Source of the DNA: Pseudoduganella lutea
Lineage (GTDB): Bacteria; Pseudomonadota; Gammaproteobacteria; Burkholderiales; Burkholderiaceae_D
Assembly (NCBI RefSeq): GCF_004209755.1
Contig: NZ_CP035913.1
Location: forward strand, 6,262,001-6,326,000
Direction: 5' to 3'
Length of the DNA: 64,000 bases
In this document: positions 20,063-29,921 of the stretch, one piece after another
Position numbering within the stretch: position 1 is the first letter of the stretch
How the letters are laid out: each line of letters opens with the position of its first letter
Program-made: the position numbers and the translations under genes
Notes under the pieces: generated by a model
The model's input: only the letters and a program-made list of their open reading frames with translations
What the model was told of the DNA's origin: nothing
Database searches by the model: none

Positions 20063-21073
20063 ATGAGCAACTACCAGCTTCTCGGCCGCAGCGGCCTGCG
20101 TGTTTCGCCACTGTGCCTCGGCACGATGATGTTCGGCGGCGTGACCAACGAGACCGACGCGCGCGCCATCATCGACGACGCGCATGAACACGGCATCAAT
20201 TTCATCGACACGGCCGACGTCTACAACGGCGGCGAATCGGAACGCGTGGTGGGCCGGGCGATCGCCGCGCGGCGCGACAAGTGGGTGCTGGCGACGAAGG
20301 TCGGCAACAAGACGGGCGACTGGCCGAACGAATCGGGCCTGTCGCGCCGCCGCGTGCTGCACGCGGCCGAACAGAGCCTGGCGCGCCTCGGCACGGACCA
20401 TATCGACATCTATTATTTGCACCGCCCCGATCCGTCGACACCGCTGGAAGAAACGCTGCGGGCGCTGGGCGACCTGCTGGCGCAAGGCAAGATCCGCTAC
20501 TACGGCCTGTCGAACTTCCAGGCCTGGCAGATCGCCGAGGTGGCGCACCTGGCGCGCCAGCTGGGCATCGCCGGCCCGGTCGTCACGCAGCCTTACTACA
20601 ATGCCGCGAACCGCATGCCGGAAGTCGAGCACCTGCCGGCCGCGGCACACTTCGGCCTTGGCGTGGTGCCCTACAGCCCGCTGGCGCGCGGCGTCCTGAC
20701 CGGCAAGTACCGTCCCGGCGCGGCGCCGGAGGCGGGCAGCCGGATCGCCCGCAACGATCCACGCGCCCTGCAGACGGAGTGGCGCCCCGAGTCGCTGGCG
20801 CTGGCCGAGGCCATCGGCGAGGAAGCGCGGGCACGCGGCATCTCCACCGCCGAATTCGCGTTCGCGTGGGTGCTGAACAACCGGCACGTGTCGTCCGTCA
20901 TCGGTGGACCGCGCACGCTGGAGCAATGGCGCAACTACCGCGCCGCGCTGGCCTACCGCTTCACGGCGGAAGACGAGGCGCTGTTCGACCGGCTGGTGCC
21001 GCCCGGCCACCCGAGCACGCCCGGCTACACCGACCCGGCCTACCCAGTGACTGGCCGGGTGCCCCGGGCATGA
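20063..21073 (+). CDS. Aldo/keto reductase
   Basis: A 336-residue NADPH-dependent aldo/keto reductase. It opens with the family's GRSGLRVSPLCLGTMMFGG. The catalytic tetrad is visible as Asp and Tyr in FIDTADVYNGGESE, the lysine in WVLATKVGNK, and the histidine in DIYYLHRPDPSTPLEET. The C-terminal cofactor-binding part contains SSVIGGPRTLEQW. The start at 20063 follows AAAAGGA. It probably reduces an aldehyde or ketone arising from the monooxygenase step in this cluster. The next gene overlaps it by four bases (ATGA). Confidence 0.92.
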   Translation: MSNYQLLGRSGLRVSPLCLGTMMFGGVTNETDARAIIDDAHEHGINFIDTADVYNGGESERVVGRAIAARRDKWVLATKVGNKTGDWPNESGLSRRRVLHAAEQSLARLGTDHIDIYYLHRPDPSTPLEETLRALGDLLAQGKIRYYGLSNFQAWQIAEVAHLARQLGIAGPVVTQPYYNAANRMPEVEHLPAAAHFGLGVVPYSPLARGVLTGKYRPGAAPEAGSRIARNDPRALQTEWRPESLALAEAIGEEARARGISTAEFAFAWVLNNRHVSSVIGGPRTLEQWRNYRAALAYRFTAEDEALFDRLVPPGHPSTPGYTDPAYPVTGRVPRA

Positions 21074-22989
21074 CGGCGCCGGCTTCCGATAGCCCGGCTC
21101 CACCGCAGTTTTCCGAACACGTCGACCTGCACGCGATGCCCCGCGTGCTGGGCCGCCTAGCCCGACTGGCGCTGCGCCACCCCTGGCGCTGCGTGGCGGC
21201 GGTGGCGTGCGCGCTCGGCGCGGCGATCTTCAACCTCGTGATGCCCCGGCTGCTGGGCCGGGCCGTCGACCAGGCCGGGCATCTCGTCGACGACACGGGG
21301 GCGGCGCTGGCGGGCGCGGAGCAGGCGCTCGCCGTCACGGCCGTGCTGATCGTGGCGGCCTGCGCGATCCGTGGCACGCTGACGGGATTACAGGGCTATT
21401 GCGGCGAAACGCTGTCGCAGCGCGTGGCCTATGACCTGCGCATGGCGTTCTACGACAAGCTGCAGCAACTGCCGTTCAGCTACCACGACCGCATCCACAC
21501 GGGTGAACTGGTCGCGCGCGGCATGCTGGACCTGGAAGGCGTGCGCGCCTTCTTTGAATTCGGCATCCTGCGCGCCATCACGCTGGCGCTGTTGCTGGGC
21601 GTCGGCTCGTGGCGCCTGCTGGGCGTGGACCCGGGCCTGGGCCTGCTGGCCTTGTCGTTCGTGCCCTTCGTGCTGTGCATCGCCATCGGCGCGGCGGTCC
21701 GGCTGCGGGCCAGCTGGCAGCGACTGCAAAAGATGATGGCCGAGCTGACCCTGCGCATGGAGGAAAACCTGCAGGGCGTGCGCGTGGTGCGCGCCTTCCA
21801 TTCGAAGCTGGCGGAACTGGCGCGGTTCGACGAGATTTCGCTGCGCGCCTTGCGCCTGTCGAACATGCGCATCACCGAGCGGATGGGATCGATCGGGCTG
21901 ATGACGTTCTTCTACTACGTATCGATGGCGTTGGTGCTGTGGGTGGGCGGCCGGCGCGTGGCGGCAGGGGAGCTGACGGTGGGTGCGCTGACGGAATTCC
22001 TCGCCTTCATCACCATCCTGCAGCAGCCGCTGCGCCAGGTCGGCATGGTGGTCAATTCCAGCGCCCGCGCCACCGGTTCCGGCGCCCGCCTGTTCGAGGT
22101 GCTGGACGCGGTACCGGACATCGCCGACCGCCCCGGTGCGGTCGAGCTGCAACCAGGTCCAAAAGCCCTGCGCTTCGAGAACGTCGGCTTCCGCTACGTG
22201 GAGGGCGGCCGCGAGGTGCTGCGCGGGATCACGTTCGACGTGCAGCCGGGCCGGGTGCTCGGCATCGTCGGGGTTCCGGGCAGCGGCAAGTCGACGATCG
22301 CGCATTTGGTCTCGCGCTTCTACGATGCCGGCAGCGGCCGCATCACGCTTGGCGGGCAGGACGTGCGGGACGTGACGCTGGCCTCGCTGCGCCGCGAGGT
22401 AGCGCTGGTCCAGCAGGAGAATTTCCTGTTCGATACGTCGGTCCACGACAACGTGGCCTACGCAGTGCCCGACGCGGCGATAGAGGAGGTGACGGCCGCC
22501 GCCCGCATCGCGCAGATCCATGACCACGTGGCGCACCTGCCGCAGGGCTACGGCACCCGCGTGGGCGAGCGGGGCGCGGCACTCTCCGGCGGGCAGCGGC
22601 AGCGGCTGACGATCGCCCGGGCGCTGGTGGGCGATCCGGCCGTCATCGTGCTGGACGACTCAACGGCCGCCATCGATCCCGTTACCGAGGGCAAGGTCCG
22701 CGCGGCATTGCAGGATGCCTGCCGCGACGCGGCAACCGTCATCATCGCGCACCGCCTGGGTGCGCTGCGCCATGCCGACCACATCATCGTGCTCGACGCC
22801 GGCGCGATCGTGGAGCGGGGCGACCACGCGGCATTGCTTGCCGCCGGCGGCCGGTATGCCGCGCTGTGGGCATTGCAACATCGCGCGGCACAGGATAAGG
22901 AATATGAGCACAGACAAGAGTATGACGAGAAGTACAGGGGTGACGACCACCATGCAGTGGAAGAGCCGCTGGCGAGGGTGGGCACATGA
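21070..22989 (+). CDS. ABC exporter half-transporter, degenerate ATPase site (subunit 1)
   Basis: A 639-residue half-transporter: six membrane helices (about 30-330) then an ABC ATPase. Walker A is GVPGSGKST and the signature LSGGQRQR is canonical. The residue after the Walker B aspartate is Asp (VIVLDDSTAAID) where active ATPases have Glu. The partner at 22986 has the opposite pattern, so the two form a heterodimer with one degenerate site, as known for BmrCD, LmrCD and TM287/288. The protein ends in an unusual charged tail of about 30 residues rich in Glu, Asp and His. The start overlaps the reductase stop (ATGA). Confidence 0.9.
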   Translation: MTAPASDSPAPPQFSEHVDLHAMPRVLGRLARLALRHPWRCVAAVACALGAAIFNLVMPRLLGRAVDQAGHLVDDTGAALAGAEQALAVTAVLIVAACAIRGTLTGLQGYCGETLSQRVAYDLRMAFYDKLQQLPFSYHDRIHTGELVARGMLDLEGVRAFFEFGILRAITLALLLGVGSWRLLGVDPGLGLLALSFVPFVLCIAIGAAVRLRASWQRLQKMMAELTLRMEENLQGVRVVRAFHSKLAELARFDEISLRALRLSNMRITERMGSIGLMTFFYYVSMALVLWVGGRRVAAGELTVGALTEFLAFITILQQPLRQVGMVVNSSARATGSGARLFEVLDAVPDIADRPGAVELQPGPKALRFENVGFRYVEGGREVLRGITFDVQPGRVLGIVGVPGSGKSTIAHLVSRFYDAGSGRITLGGQDVRDVTLASLRREVALVQQENFLFDTSVHDNVAYAVPDAAIEEVTAAARIAQIHDHVAHLPQGYGTRVGERGAALSGGQRQRLTIARALVGDPAVIVLDDSTAAIDPVTEGKVRAALQDACRDAATVIIAHRLGALRHADHIIVLDAGAIVERGDHAALLAAGGRYAALWALQHRAAQDKEYEHRQEYDEKYRGDDHHAVEEPLARVGT

Positions 22990-24794
22990 GCGCTGACCCA
23001 GGCACGCTCGCCCGGGAGCAGGGCGACGAAGTGTTCGCCCGCTTCGACCGCAGCGTGACGGCGCGGCTGTGGCAGTTCACGCGCGGCCACCGCGGCATGC
23101 TGGCCGTGGTTGTAGTGCTGGTGCTGCTGTACACGCTCGTGCAGGTGGCGATTCCCGTCGCCGTGCGGCACGCGGTCGACAGCGCGCTCGGTGACTCGGC
23201 GTTTGCGTTCGACACGGTGCTGGCCGTCTTCGCGCTGCTCGTCGTACTCAATGCGCTGCTGACCTTCTTCCAGGAATGGCTGGCGGCACGGCTCGCGCAG
23301 ACCGTGATCTTCGACCTGCGCCGGGCGATGTTCGCGCACCTGCAGCGGGTGTCGCTGTCGATCCTCGACCAGACCCACGTCGGCCGGCTGATGGCGCGGC
23401 TGCAGGGTGACGTCAATGCCTTGCAGGAGTTCATGGAAACCTCGGTCACGGCGCTGGGCGACCTGTTCCTGCTCGTCGGCCTGGTCATCCTGCTGCTGAC
23501 GATGGACTTCGAGCTCGGGCTGCTGACGCTGGGCGTGGTGCCGGCGCTGCTGATCCTGCGCCACGCCTGGCTGCCCTGGGCGAAGCGAATCTTTGCCCGC
23601 TCGCGCGAAGCATCGTCGAGCGTCAACGCGGCGCTGGCGGAAAACATCAACGGCATCCGCACCGTGCAGGAGAACCGGCGCGAAAGCGTGAACTACCGGC
23701 GCTACGAGGCCAAGGCGCGGGAAAACCTCGACGCGCAGACGGCATCGTCGCTGGTATCGCAGGTGATGATGCCGGCCGTCGACCTGCTGACCGGGCTGGC
23801 GATGGCGGTCGTCGTCGTGGCCGGTGGCCGGGCCGTGCTGGCGGGCACGCTGGACGTCGGCGTCATCGTCGCGTTCATCTTCTGCGTGCAGCGCTGCTTC
23901 GACCCGATCCGCACGCTGGCCATGCAGTACACGGTGATGCAGCGGGCGATGGCATCCGGCCAGCGCATCATCGAAGTGCTGGAAGTGCCCGTCACACTGG
24001 ACGACCGCCCTGGTGCGGTGGCATGGAAGGATGCGCCGCCCTCCGTGGTGTTCGAGGACGTGACGTTCGGCTACCGTCCGGGGCAGCCCGTCCTGCATGG
24101 CTTGAATCTCGCTATCGCGCCATACCAGACGGTGGCGCTGGTGGGGCCCACTGGATCGGGCAAGACCAGCATCGCCGCGCTCGTGCACCGCTTCTACGAC
24201 ACATGGCAGGGCAGCGTGAAGGTGGGTGGGCGCGATGTGCGCGAGCTCACGCTCGATTCGCTCGGGCGCCAGGTGGGCATGGTCCTGCAGGAACCGTTCC
24301 TCTTCAGCGGCAGCGTGGCCGACAACGTGGCCTATGGCCTGGCCGGCGCCACGCGCGCGCAGGTGATCGAGGCGTGCAAGGCCGTGCACGCGCACGGTTT
24401 CATCACCGCGCTGCCGCAGGGGTACGACACGCAGCTGGGCCAGCGCGGGCGCAACCTGTCGACCGGGCAGCGGCAGTTGCTCAGCTTTGCGCGGGCGCTG
24501 CTGGCGTCGCCGAAGATCCTGATCCTCGACGAAGCCACGGCGAACATCGACAGCTTCACGGAGCTGGAAATCCAGCGCGCGCTGAACGTGCTGCGCCAGG
24601 GCCGCACGACGATCATCATCGCCCACCGGCTCGCAACGATCCGCGATGCGGACCTGATCGTGGTGCTGAATGGCGGCCGCATCGCCGAACAGGGCAATCA
24701 CCGGCAACTGCTGGCGCGCAGTGGGATGTATGCGGCGCTGCATCGGAGCAGCAGTGCTTCGTTTGACGATCTGGTGCCCAACGCCCCAGGCTGA
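22986..24794 (+). CDS. ABC exporter half-transporter, canonical Walker B (subunit 2)
   Basis: A 602-residue half-transporter with six membrane helices (about 35-325) and a C-terminal ATPase. Walker A is GPTGSGKTS and Walker B, LILDEATANID, has the catalytic Glu. Its signature is altered (LSTGQRQ instead of LSGGQ). Since each ATP site combines one subunit's Walker motifs with the other's signature, the intact site is this subunit's Walker A/B plus subunit 1's LSGGQ. The gene overlaps subunit 1 by four bases. Cargo is unknown: drug, lipid or a by-product of the scavenging pathway are all possible. Confidence 0.9.
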   Translation: MSADPGTLAREQGDEVFARFDRSVTARLWQFTRGHRGMLAVVVVLVLLYTLVQVAIPVAVRHAVDSALGDSAFAFDTVLAVFALLVVLNALLTFFQEWLAARLAQTVIFDLRRAMFAHLQRVSLSILDQTHVGRLMARLQGDVNALQEFMETSVTALGDLFLLVGLVILLLTMDFELGLLTLGVVPALLILRHAWLPWAKRIFARSREASSSVNAALAENINGIRTVQENRRESVNYRRYEAKARENLDAQTASSLVSQVMMPAVDLLTGLAMAVVVVAGGRAVLAGTLDVGVIVAFIFCVQRCFDPIRTLAMQYTVMQRAMASGQRIIEVLEVPVTLDDRPGAVAWKDAPPSVVFEDVTFGYRPGQPVLHGLNLAIAPYQTVALVGPTGSGKTSIAALVHRFYDTWQGSVKVGGRDVRELTLDSLGRQVGMVLQEPFLFSGSVADNVAYGLAGATRAQVIEACKAVHAHGFITALPQGYDTQLGQRGRNLSTGQRQLLSFARALLASPKILILDEATANIDSFTELEIQRALNVLRQGRTTIIIAHRLATIRDADLIVVLNGGRIAEQGNHRQLLARSGMYAALHRSSSASFDDLVPNAPG

Positions 24795-24836
24795 GAAGCG
24801 TGGCTACCGGCGTGCCGACTGCTTCGGGCGAACACC

Positions 24837-24970
24837 GGTGTCCGACACATTTTCCGGAAAGAGCGCCCGGAAAAAATGTCCGACACCAGCGCGCAGGGGG
24901 CGCGTGATACCTCTGGTGTCAGACACTATTTTCTGGGCGCCTCATCCAGAAAAAGGTGTCGGACACCGGT
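24837..24970. repeat. Interspersed palindromes, locus 2 (two hairpins)
   Basis: Two adjacent hairpins, 24837-24887 and 24915-24967, each have arms built from GGTGTC(C/A)GACAC and ATTTTC(C/T)GG halves. They share the core of the palindrome at 11788-11846. They sit between the convergent ABC exporter and CysB-like genes and may serve as a two-way terminator. Confidence 0.8.
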
Positions 24971-25012
24971 TCTCCCAACCGACGACCGGTTTCCCCAACC
25001 GCCCCGTTCCCC

Positions 25013-25917
25013 CTACTGCGGCGCCACCTTCAGCCCCGGCGCGAACATCTCGATGAAGCGGTAGGCGAAGCTGGGCAGGAACACGCCGTCGCGCACGCCC
25101 AGCATCGTCGTGCAGGTGCCGAACAGCTGGCCATCCGTCGCCAGTTCCTGCAGGCCGGACTGGTCGATGTCCTCGAGCGCCATTTCCGCAACGATGCCCA
25201 CGCCCAGCCCGCGCCGCACATAGGTCTTGATCACGTCGGCATCCATGGCCGTCAGGCGGAAGTCCGGCACCAGGCCTGCCTGGCTGAATGCGGCATCGAC
25301 GCACTTGCGGCCCGTGAAGTGCTCGTTGTACGTCACGAGCGGAAACGCGGCGATGTCGGCCAGCGTGACGGGCGCGCGCGCCAGCAGCGGGTGGCCGGCC
25401 GGCACCACCACGCGGTGGCTCCACGTGAAGCACGGGTAAGCCTGCACGGCCGGCGCCCCGTCCAGGGCTTCGGTGGAGATGCCGATGTCCGCGTCGCCCT
25501 CGCTGACCATCGTGGCGATCTGGCGCGGCGTGCCCTGGTGCAGTTCCAGCGTGACCTTCGGGTACGCCCGGTTGAATTCCTCCACCACTTTCGGCAGCGT
25601 GTAGCGTGCCTGCGTGTGCGTGGCCGCGATCACGAGGCGGCCGCTGTCCACGCCCGCATACTGGCTGGCGTAGCGCCGCAGGTTTTCCGTCTCCTGCAGG
25701 ATGCGGCCGACGATCTGCACGGCGCCGTCGCCGGCGCGCGTGAGCGATGTGAGGCGCTTGCCGGAGCGGACGAACAGTTCGATGCCCAGTTCATCCTCGA
25801 GATCCTTGATCTGCTTGCTGACCCCGACTGCGACGTGTACAGCACCGCCGCCACCTCGGTCAGGTTCAGGTTGTTGCGCACGGCTTCGCGCACGAAGCGC
25901 AGCTGCTGGAAATTCAT
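25013..25917 (-). pseudogene. CysB/Cbl-like LysR-family regulator, broken by a one-base deletion
   Basis: If one base is restored, this is a 301-residue LysR-type regulator of the CysB/Cbl/SsuR group, which controls sulfate and sulfonate scavenging. The N terminus (MNFQQLRFVREAVRNNLNLT to YTSQSG) is in one frame. VSKQIKDLEDELGIELFVRSGK and the rest continue in another. The frames meet in a run of four C at 25822-25825; one extra C rejoins them exactly at the helix-turn-helix. CysB hallmarks include ATHTQARYTLP, VTYNEHFTGR and MDADVIKTYVRRGLGVGIVAEM. Everything else is intact, so a sequencing error is as likely as real decay. It diverges from the TonB receptor gene and is the natural regulator of the cluster. 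Confidence 0.85.
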
Positions 25918-26170
25918 TTGTTGGTCGCTCCCACGTCACTATCACATCGCCATGATAGTTATCCATGCGGATTTGACAACGAACCGTTCCGAATATGGAT
26001 ATCGAAAACGTGTTTTCCCTGCTTTGCTTCGACGGGGCATGGCACCGATCCTTATATCGTCTGTCGTCATATCGATTCCATTTTTGATTGTTTGTGCAAT
26101 GGAGTACCGTTCGGTACCTTCCGGCTGATCCAACCACTATCCATCGCACAGTCGAAAGAGAGAACAGCAC
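25918..26170. promoter_or_regulatory. Divergent promoter region of CysB-like regulator and TonB receptor
   Basis: These 253 bases between two divergent starts are markedly AT-rich compared with the flanking genes. ATATCG recurs (near 25999, 26054 and 26070). CysB-type regulators bind long, poorly conserved AT-rich sites, so this is the expected control region. No operator can be assigned exactly. Confidence 0.45.
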
Positions 26171-28456
26171 GTGTACCAGGCAGAATCCAGCTCTAGCAGG
26201 ACAACCCCCTCCAACCGCCATCGCATCGCCCTGACCGCCAGCGCGGCCGCCGCCCTTATGCTGTGCGCCAACGTCGCGCAGGCCGCGTCCGTCGCCGCCG
26301 CCGTTGCCGCTATCGAGGCGGCACCCGCCCTGGCCGTTGTCGCCGCGGACCAGGCCGAGGTGGCCGGATCGGCCGCCGCCGCTGGTGTCGCCACCGATGC
26401 CGGGTCCACCATCACGATGGCCGGCACCGTGCACGTTGCCGGCAAGGCGCTGAATGGCGCCGACCGCGCCCGGCTGCGGCTCGACGAGGTGCCGGGCGGC
26501 GTCAGTGTCGTCAGCCAGGAGCAGGTCGAGAAGGGCCGCGTGTTCACCAACGAGGACGTGCTGGCGTTCCAGCCGGGCGTGTATGCGCAGGCAGCCGGCG
26601 GGACCGACGGCATCAAGATCTCGATCCGCGGCTCTGCCATCAACCGCGGCACCAATTTCTTCCGTTCCGGCACACTGTTCCTGTTCGACGGCTTGCCCGT
26701 CACGGGGCCCGGCGGCACGCCCTATGAACTGTTCGAACCGCTCGGGCTGTCGCGCACGGAGATCCTGCGCGGCGCCAACGCCTTCGACGCGGGCGCACTG
26801 ATGCTGGGCGGCGCCATCAATTACGTCACGCGCACGGGCCGGGATGCCGCGCCGTTCGAAGTGCGCATCGAGGGTGGCAGCTATGGCTACAAGAAGGTGG
26901 CCGTCAGTTCCGGCCAGGTGATCGGCAACTTGGACTACTACGTGGCCGGCATCGCGTCGGAGCGCGATGGCTACCAGCAGCTGTCGCAGGGGGAATCGCG
27001 CGGCTTCATCGGCAACCTCGGCTACAAGTTCAGCCCGAAGCTGGACACACGCTTCTACTTCCGCTACCGCAAGACCGACAATTACCAGCCCGGCGCGCTC
27101 ACCGTCGCGCAGGTAGAACAGGACCCGCGCCAGGCCAACCCGGTCGCGGTGGCGCAGAACGCGCACCGCAACCAGCCCGGCTCCCGCTGGCTCGCCAACA
27201 AGACCACGTGGACGATCGACGAGGCCTCGTCGCTGGAAGTGGGCCTCGTCGTGCACGATTACCCGATCGACCAGCAGTTGGCCGTCAACGTGGGCAGCTG
27301 GGGCTTTTCGGACGCGTCGTATTCCTTGCAGTACGCACGCCGCGACACGCTGTTCGGCAAGCGCAGCGAAACCAAGGTGGGCGCACTGTCGACGAATCAC
27401 CTGAACCACGGCTGGCTCGACACGCGCGTACGCATACCGGCCGCCGCCACGGCGAACCTGCCCGTTGGCACACTGATCCGCCGCGCCGAATACGATGGCG
27501 AAGACCACGTGCTCCATGCCGGCAACGACCTCGAAGTGGCGCCCAGGCTGTGGGTGACGACAGGCGTCTCCGCCGTCAAGACGAAGCGCTACACGGAAGT
27601 GGTCTATCCGGTCACCAACGAACCTTACAGACGCAGCACGACGGCGCTGGCGCCACGCGCCGGCCTGCGCTACACGTTCGACAACGACATCGTCGTGTTC
27701 GGCAACGTCAGCCGCTCGGTCGAGCCGCCGAACACGTGGGCGTTCCTGACGATTCCTCCCACATTTACATCGGGTCCCGCCACCGGGCTGTCGCGGCGCG
27801 GCCTCGACCTGAAGGACCAGAAGGCCAACACGGTGGAAATCGGCACGCGGGGCAGGGCTTTCGATTCGAACTGGAGCCTGTCCGTCTATCGGGCGCTGGT
27901 GAAGAACGAACTGCTGTCCGTGGAGGTGATCCCGGCGTCGGCCACGTCGGCGGGCATCACGGCCGAGTCGAACGCCACGCCGACTGTCCACCAGGGCATC
28001 GAGGCCGGGCTGGAGTCGCAGTTGTGGGATGGCGGCGCCGCCGGCAGGCTGTCGGCGCGACAGTCGTTCACGCTGAACGATTTCTACTTCCGCAACGATC
28101 GGCGCTTCGGGCGCAATACGCTGCCCGGCATCCCGAAACGCTACTACCAGGGCGAACTGCAGTACGAGCATCCGGGCGGGTTCTACGGCGGCGTGTCGGT
28201 GCAGGCGGCATCGCCGATCGACGTCGATTACGCGAACTCGTTCCGTACGCATGGCTACGGCATCGTCAACGCCAGTTTCGGCTATGACCACCCGCGCGCC
28301 GGCTGGAAGGTGTTCGTCGACTTGCGTAACCTGGCCAACAAGCATTACGTGTCCAGCGTGGCGCCGGCCTACAACGACGCCGGTACCGACCAGCGCCGCT
28401 CCGCACCGGGCGAAGGCTTCGGCGTGTACGCAGGCATCCAGTACGCTTTCCGCTGA
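26171..28456 (+). CDS. TonB-dependent outer-membrane receptor
   Basis: A 761-residue TonB-dependent receptor. After an extended N terminus and signal region (ending near NVAQAAS), there is an alanine-rich linker, then a TonB-box-like TITMAGTVHVAG. The plug domain shows RLRLDEVPGGVSVVSQEQVEKGRVFTNEDVLAFQPGVYAQ (about 97-136) and SIRGSAINRGT. A 22-strand barrel follows and ends in the expected terminal Phe/Arg (YAGIQYAFR). It has no STN signalling domain. Position next to a CysB-like regulator and an importer suggests it brings the same substrate across the outer membrane. The ligand is unknown. Confidence 0.9.
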   Translation: MYQAESSSSRTTPSNRHRIALTASAAAALMLCANVAQAASVAAAVAAIEAAPALAVVAADQAEVAGSAAAAGVATDAGSTITMAGTVHVAGKALNGADRARLRLDEVPGGVSVVSQEQVEKGRVFTNEDVLAFQPGVYAQAAGGTDGIKISIRGSAINRGTNFFRSGTLFLFDGLPVTGPGGTPYELFEPLGLSRTEILRGANAFDAGALMLGGAINYVTRTGRDAAPFEVRIEGGSYGYKKVAVSSGQVIGNLDYYVAGIASERDGYQQLSQGESRGFIGNLGYKFSPKLDTRFYFRYRKTDNYQPGALTVAQVEQDPRQANPVAVAQNAHRNQPGSRWLANKTTWTIDEASSLEVGLVVHDYPIDQQLAVNVGSWGFSDASYSLQYARRDTLFGKRSETKVGALSTNHLNHGWLDTRVRIPAAATANLPVGTLIRRAEYDGEDHVLHAGNDLEVAPRLWVTTGVSAVKTKRYTEVVYPVTNEPYRRSTTALAPRAGLRYTFDNDIVVFGNVSRSVEPPNTWAFLTIPPTFTSGPATGLSRRGLDLKDQKANTVEIGTRGRAFDSNWSLSVYRALVKNELLSVEVIPASATSAGITAESNATPTVHQGIEAGLESQLWDGGAAGRLSARQSFTLNDFYFRNDRRFGRNTLPGIPKRYYQGELQYEHPGGFYGGVSVQAASPIDVDYANSFRTHGYGIVNASFGYDHPRAGWKVFVDLRNLANKHYVSSVAPAYNDAGTDQRRSAPGEGFGVYAGIQYAFR

Positions 28457-28469
28457 ACGGAGTTTCCTG

Positions 28470-29726
28470 ATGAGCGACATCCACGCATCGCTGCACGCCG
28501 CGGCGTATCCCTCCGCGCGCCACGAGCCGGACTTGCCCGCCCTGACCGACGAGCAGTTGCGTGCGCGCTTCCAGCCGGTCTTCGACCGCATCGCGCGGGG
28601 CGCCGTCGAACGCGAACAGGAGCGCCGCCTGCCGTTCGAGGAAGTCCGGTGGCTGCGCGAGGCGGGTTTCGGCGCGGTGCGCATCCCGCGCCACTACGGT
28701 GGCCTGGGCGCCACGCTGCCGCAATTCTTCGCGCTGCTGCTGGACCTGGCCACTGCCGACTCGAATGTCTCGCACCTGCTGCGCGGCCACTTCTCCTTCC
28801 TGGAGAGTCGCCTGAACCATGAGGACGAGGCGACGCGCGAATTCTGGTTCCCGAAAGTCGTCGACGGGGCGCTGATCGGCTATGCGATGGCCGAGCAGTC
28901 CGCCAGCACGACGATCGGCACGTCGATCACCCGCGATGGCGACGGCTGGCTCCTGAACGGCAAGAAGTTCTACAGCACCGGCACGATCTATGCCGACTGG
29001 ATCGTGGCAACGGCGAGGGATGGTGAGCAGCTGGCCAGCATCGCCTTTCCTGCCACGCTGCCGGGCGTGACCCGGCTCGACGACTGGGATGGCTTTGGCC
29101 AGCGCATGACGGGCAGCGGCACCACCGTGTTCGAGAACGTGCGGCTGCGCGACGAGCACGTGGTGCGCCGCTTCGATGGCACGGTGCCCGCATCGTACAA
29201 CAAGGCATTTTTGCAACTGGTGCTGCTGACCAGCATGGCCGGTGCCGCGCAGGCTGGCGTGCGCGAGGCGATCGGCTTCGTGCAGGCCAAGACCCGGGCG
29301 TTCGACGTGCCCGGCGAATCGAGCCCGCGCCACGATCCGCTCGTGCAGCGTGTCGTCGGCCGGCTGGCCAGCCTGTCGTATGCGGCCAACAGCATCGTCG
29401 GCACGGTCGCGCGGACACTGGAGGACACGGCGCAGCGCGCCCGCGCCGGCGCGGCGGACGATGCGCTGTATGCCGCCGTCGAGATCGAGGCGTTCCAGGC
29501 GCAGCAGGTGGTGATCGACCTGGTGCTGCAGGCCAGCACGCTGCTGTTCGACGTGGGGGGCGCATCGGCCACCAGCGAGGCGCGCCGGCTCGACCGGCAC
29601 TGGCGCAATGCCCGCACGGCGGCATCGCACAACCCGGCCATCTTCCGTGAAAAAATGATCGGCGACTATTGGCTCAACGGCACGGTACCGCCGCGCATGC
29701 CGACCGCCGAACCGGTACGTAACTGA
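28470..29726 (+). CDS. Acyl-CoA-dehydrogenase-fold monooxygenase (SfnB/DszC-like)
   Basis: A 418-residue flavoprotein related to the one at 17006-18388. Landmarks: GFGAVRIPRHYGGLGATLPQFFALLLDLATADSNVSHLLRGHF, a beta-domain segment GWLLNGKKFYSTGTIYADWIVATAR, and DDWDGFGQRMTGSGTTVFENV. DszC- and SfnB-like enzymes of this fold take reduced flavin from a partner and oxygenate sulfur compounds. The gene starts 14 bases after the TonB receptor stop, so the two are co-transcribed. Together with the monooxygenase at 12029 it supports a C-S bond cleavage pathway. Confidence 0.88.
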   Translation: MSDIHASLHAAAYPSARHEPDLPALTDEQLRARFQPVFDRIARGAVEREQERRLPFEEVRWLREAGFGAVRIPRHYGGLGATLPQFFALLLDLATADSNVSHLLRGHFSFLESRLNHEDEATREFWFPKVVDGALIGYAMAEQSASTTIGTSITRDGDGWLLNGKKFYSTGTIYADWIVATARDGEQLASIAFPATLPGVTRLDDWDGFGQRMTGSGTTVFENVRLRDEHVVRRFDGTVPASYNKAFLQLVLLTSMAGAAQAGVREAIGFVQAKTRAFDVPGESSPRHDPLVQRVVGRLASLSYAANSIVGTVARTLEDTAQRARAGAADDALYAAVEIEAFQAQQVVIDLVLQASTLLFDVGGASATSEARRLDRHWRNARTAASHNPAIFREKMIGDYWLNGTVPPRMPTAEPVRN

Positions 29727-29921
29727 AGAGTTGGTCGTTGCGCTGAAAGCTTTGGTTACAATCGATGACAATTTTCCATCTGCCACACGCTACCATGTTG
29801 GATTCCGCGGCGAGCGCTACCAGCGCCGCCGCGTCCGGCGACTGTCGGGTAACCGGGTATCCCGGTCGCCGCCGCCTGCCGCCGCCACTTGCGTAGTTCA
29901 ACAACCAGAAAAGGCTCGCAG

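Noticed and set aside
24837..24970. Repeated palindromes considered as a CRISPR array
   Set aside because: Units are not evenly spaced, are inverted rather than direct, and no cas gene is present.
25013..28684. A 1223-codon minus-strand open frame
   Set aside because: Only its last third is real (the CysB-like regulator after the frameshift). The rest is antisense to the TonB receptor.
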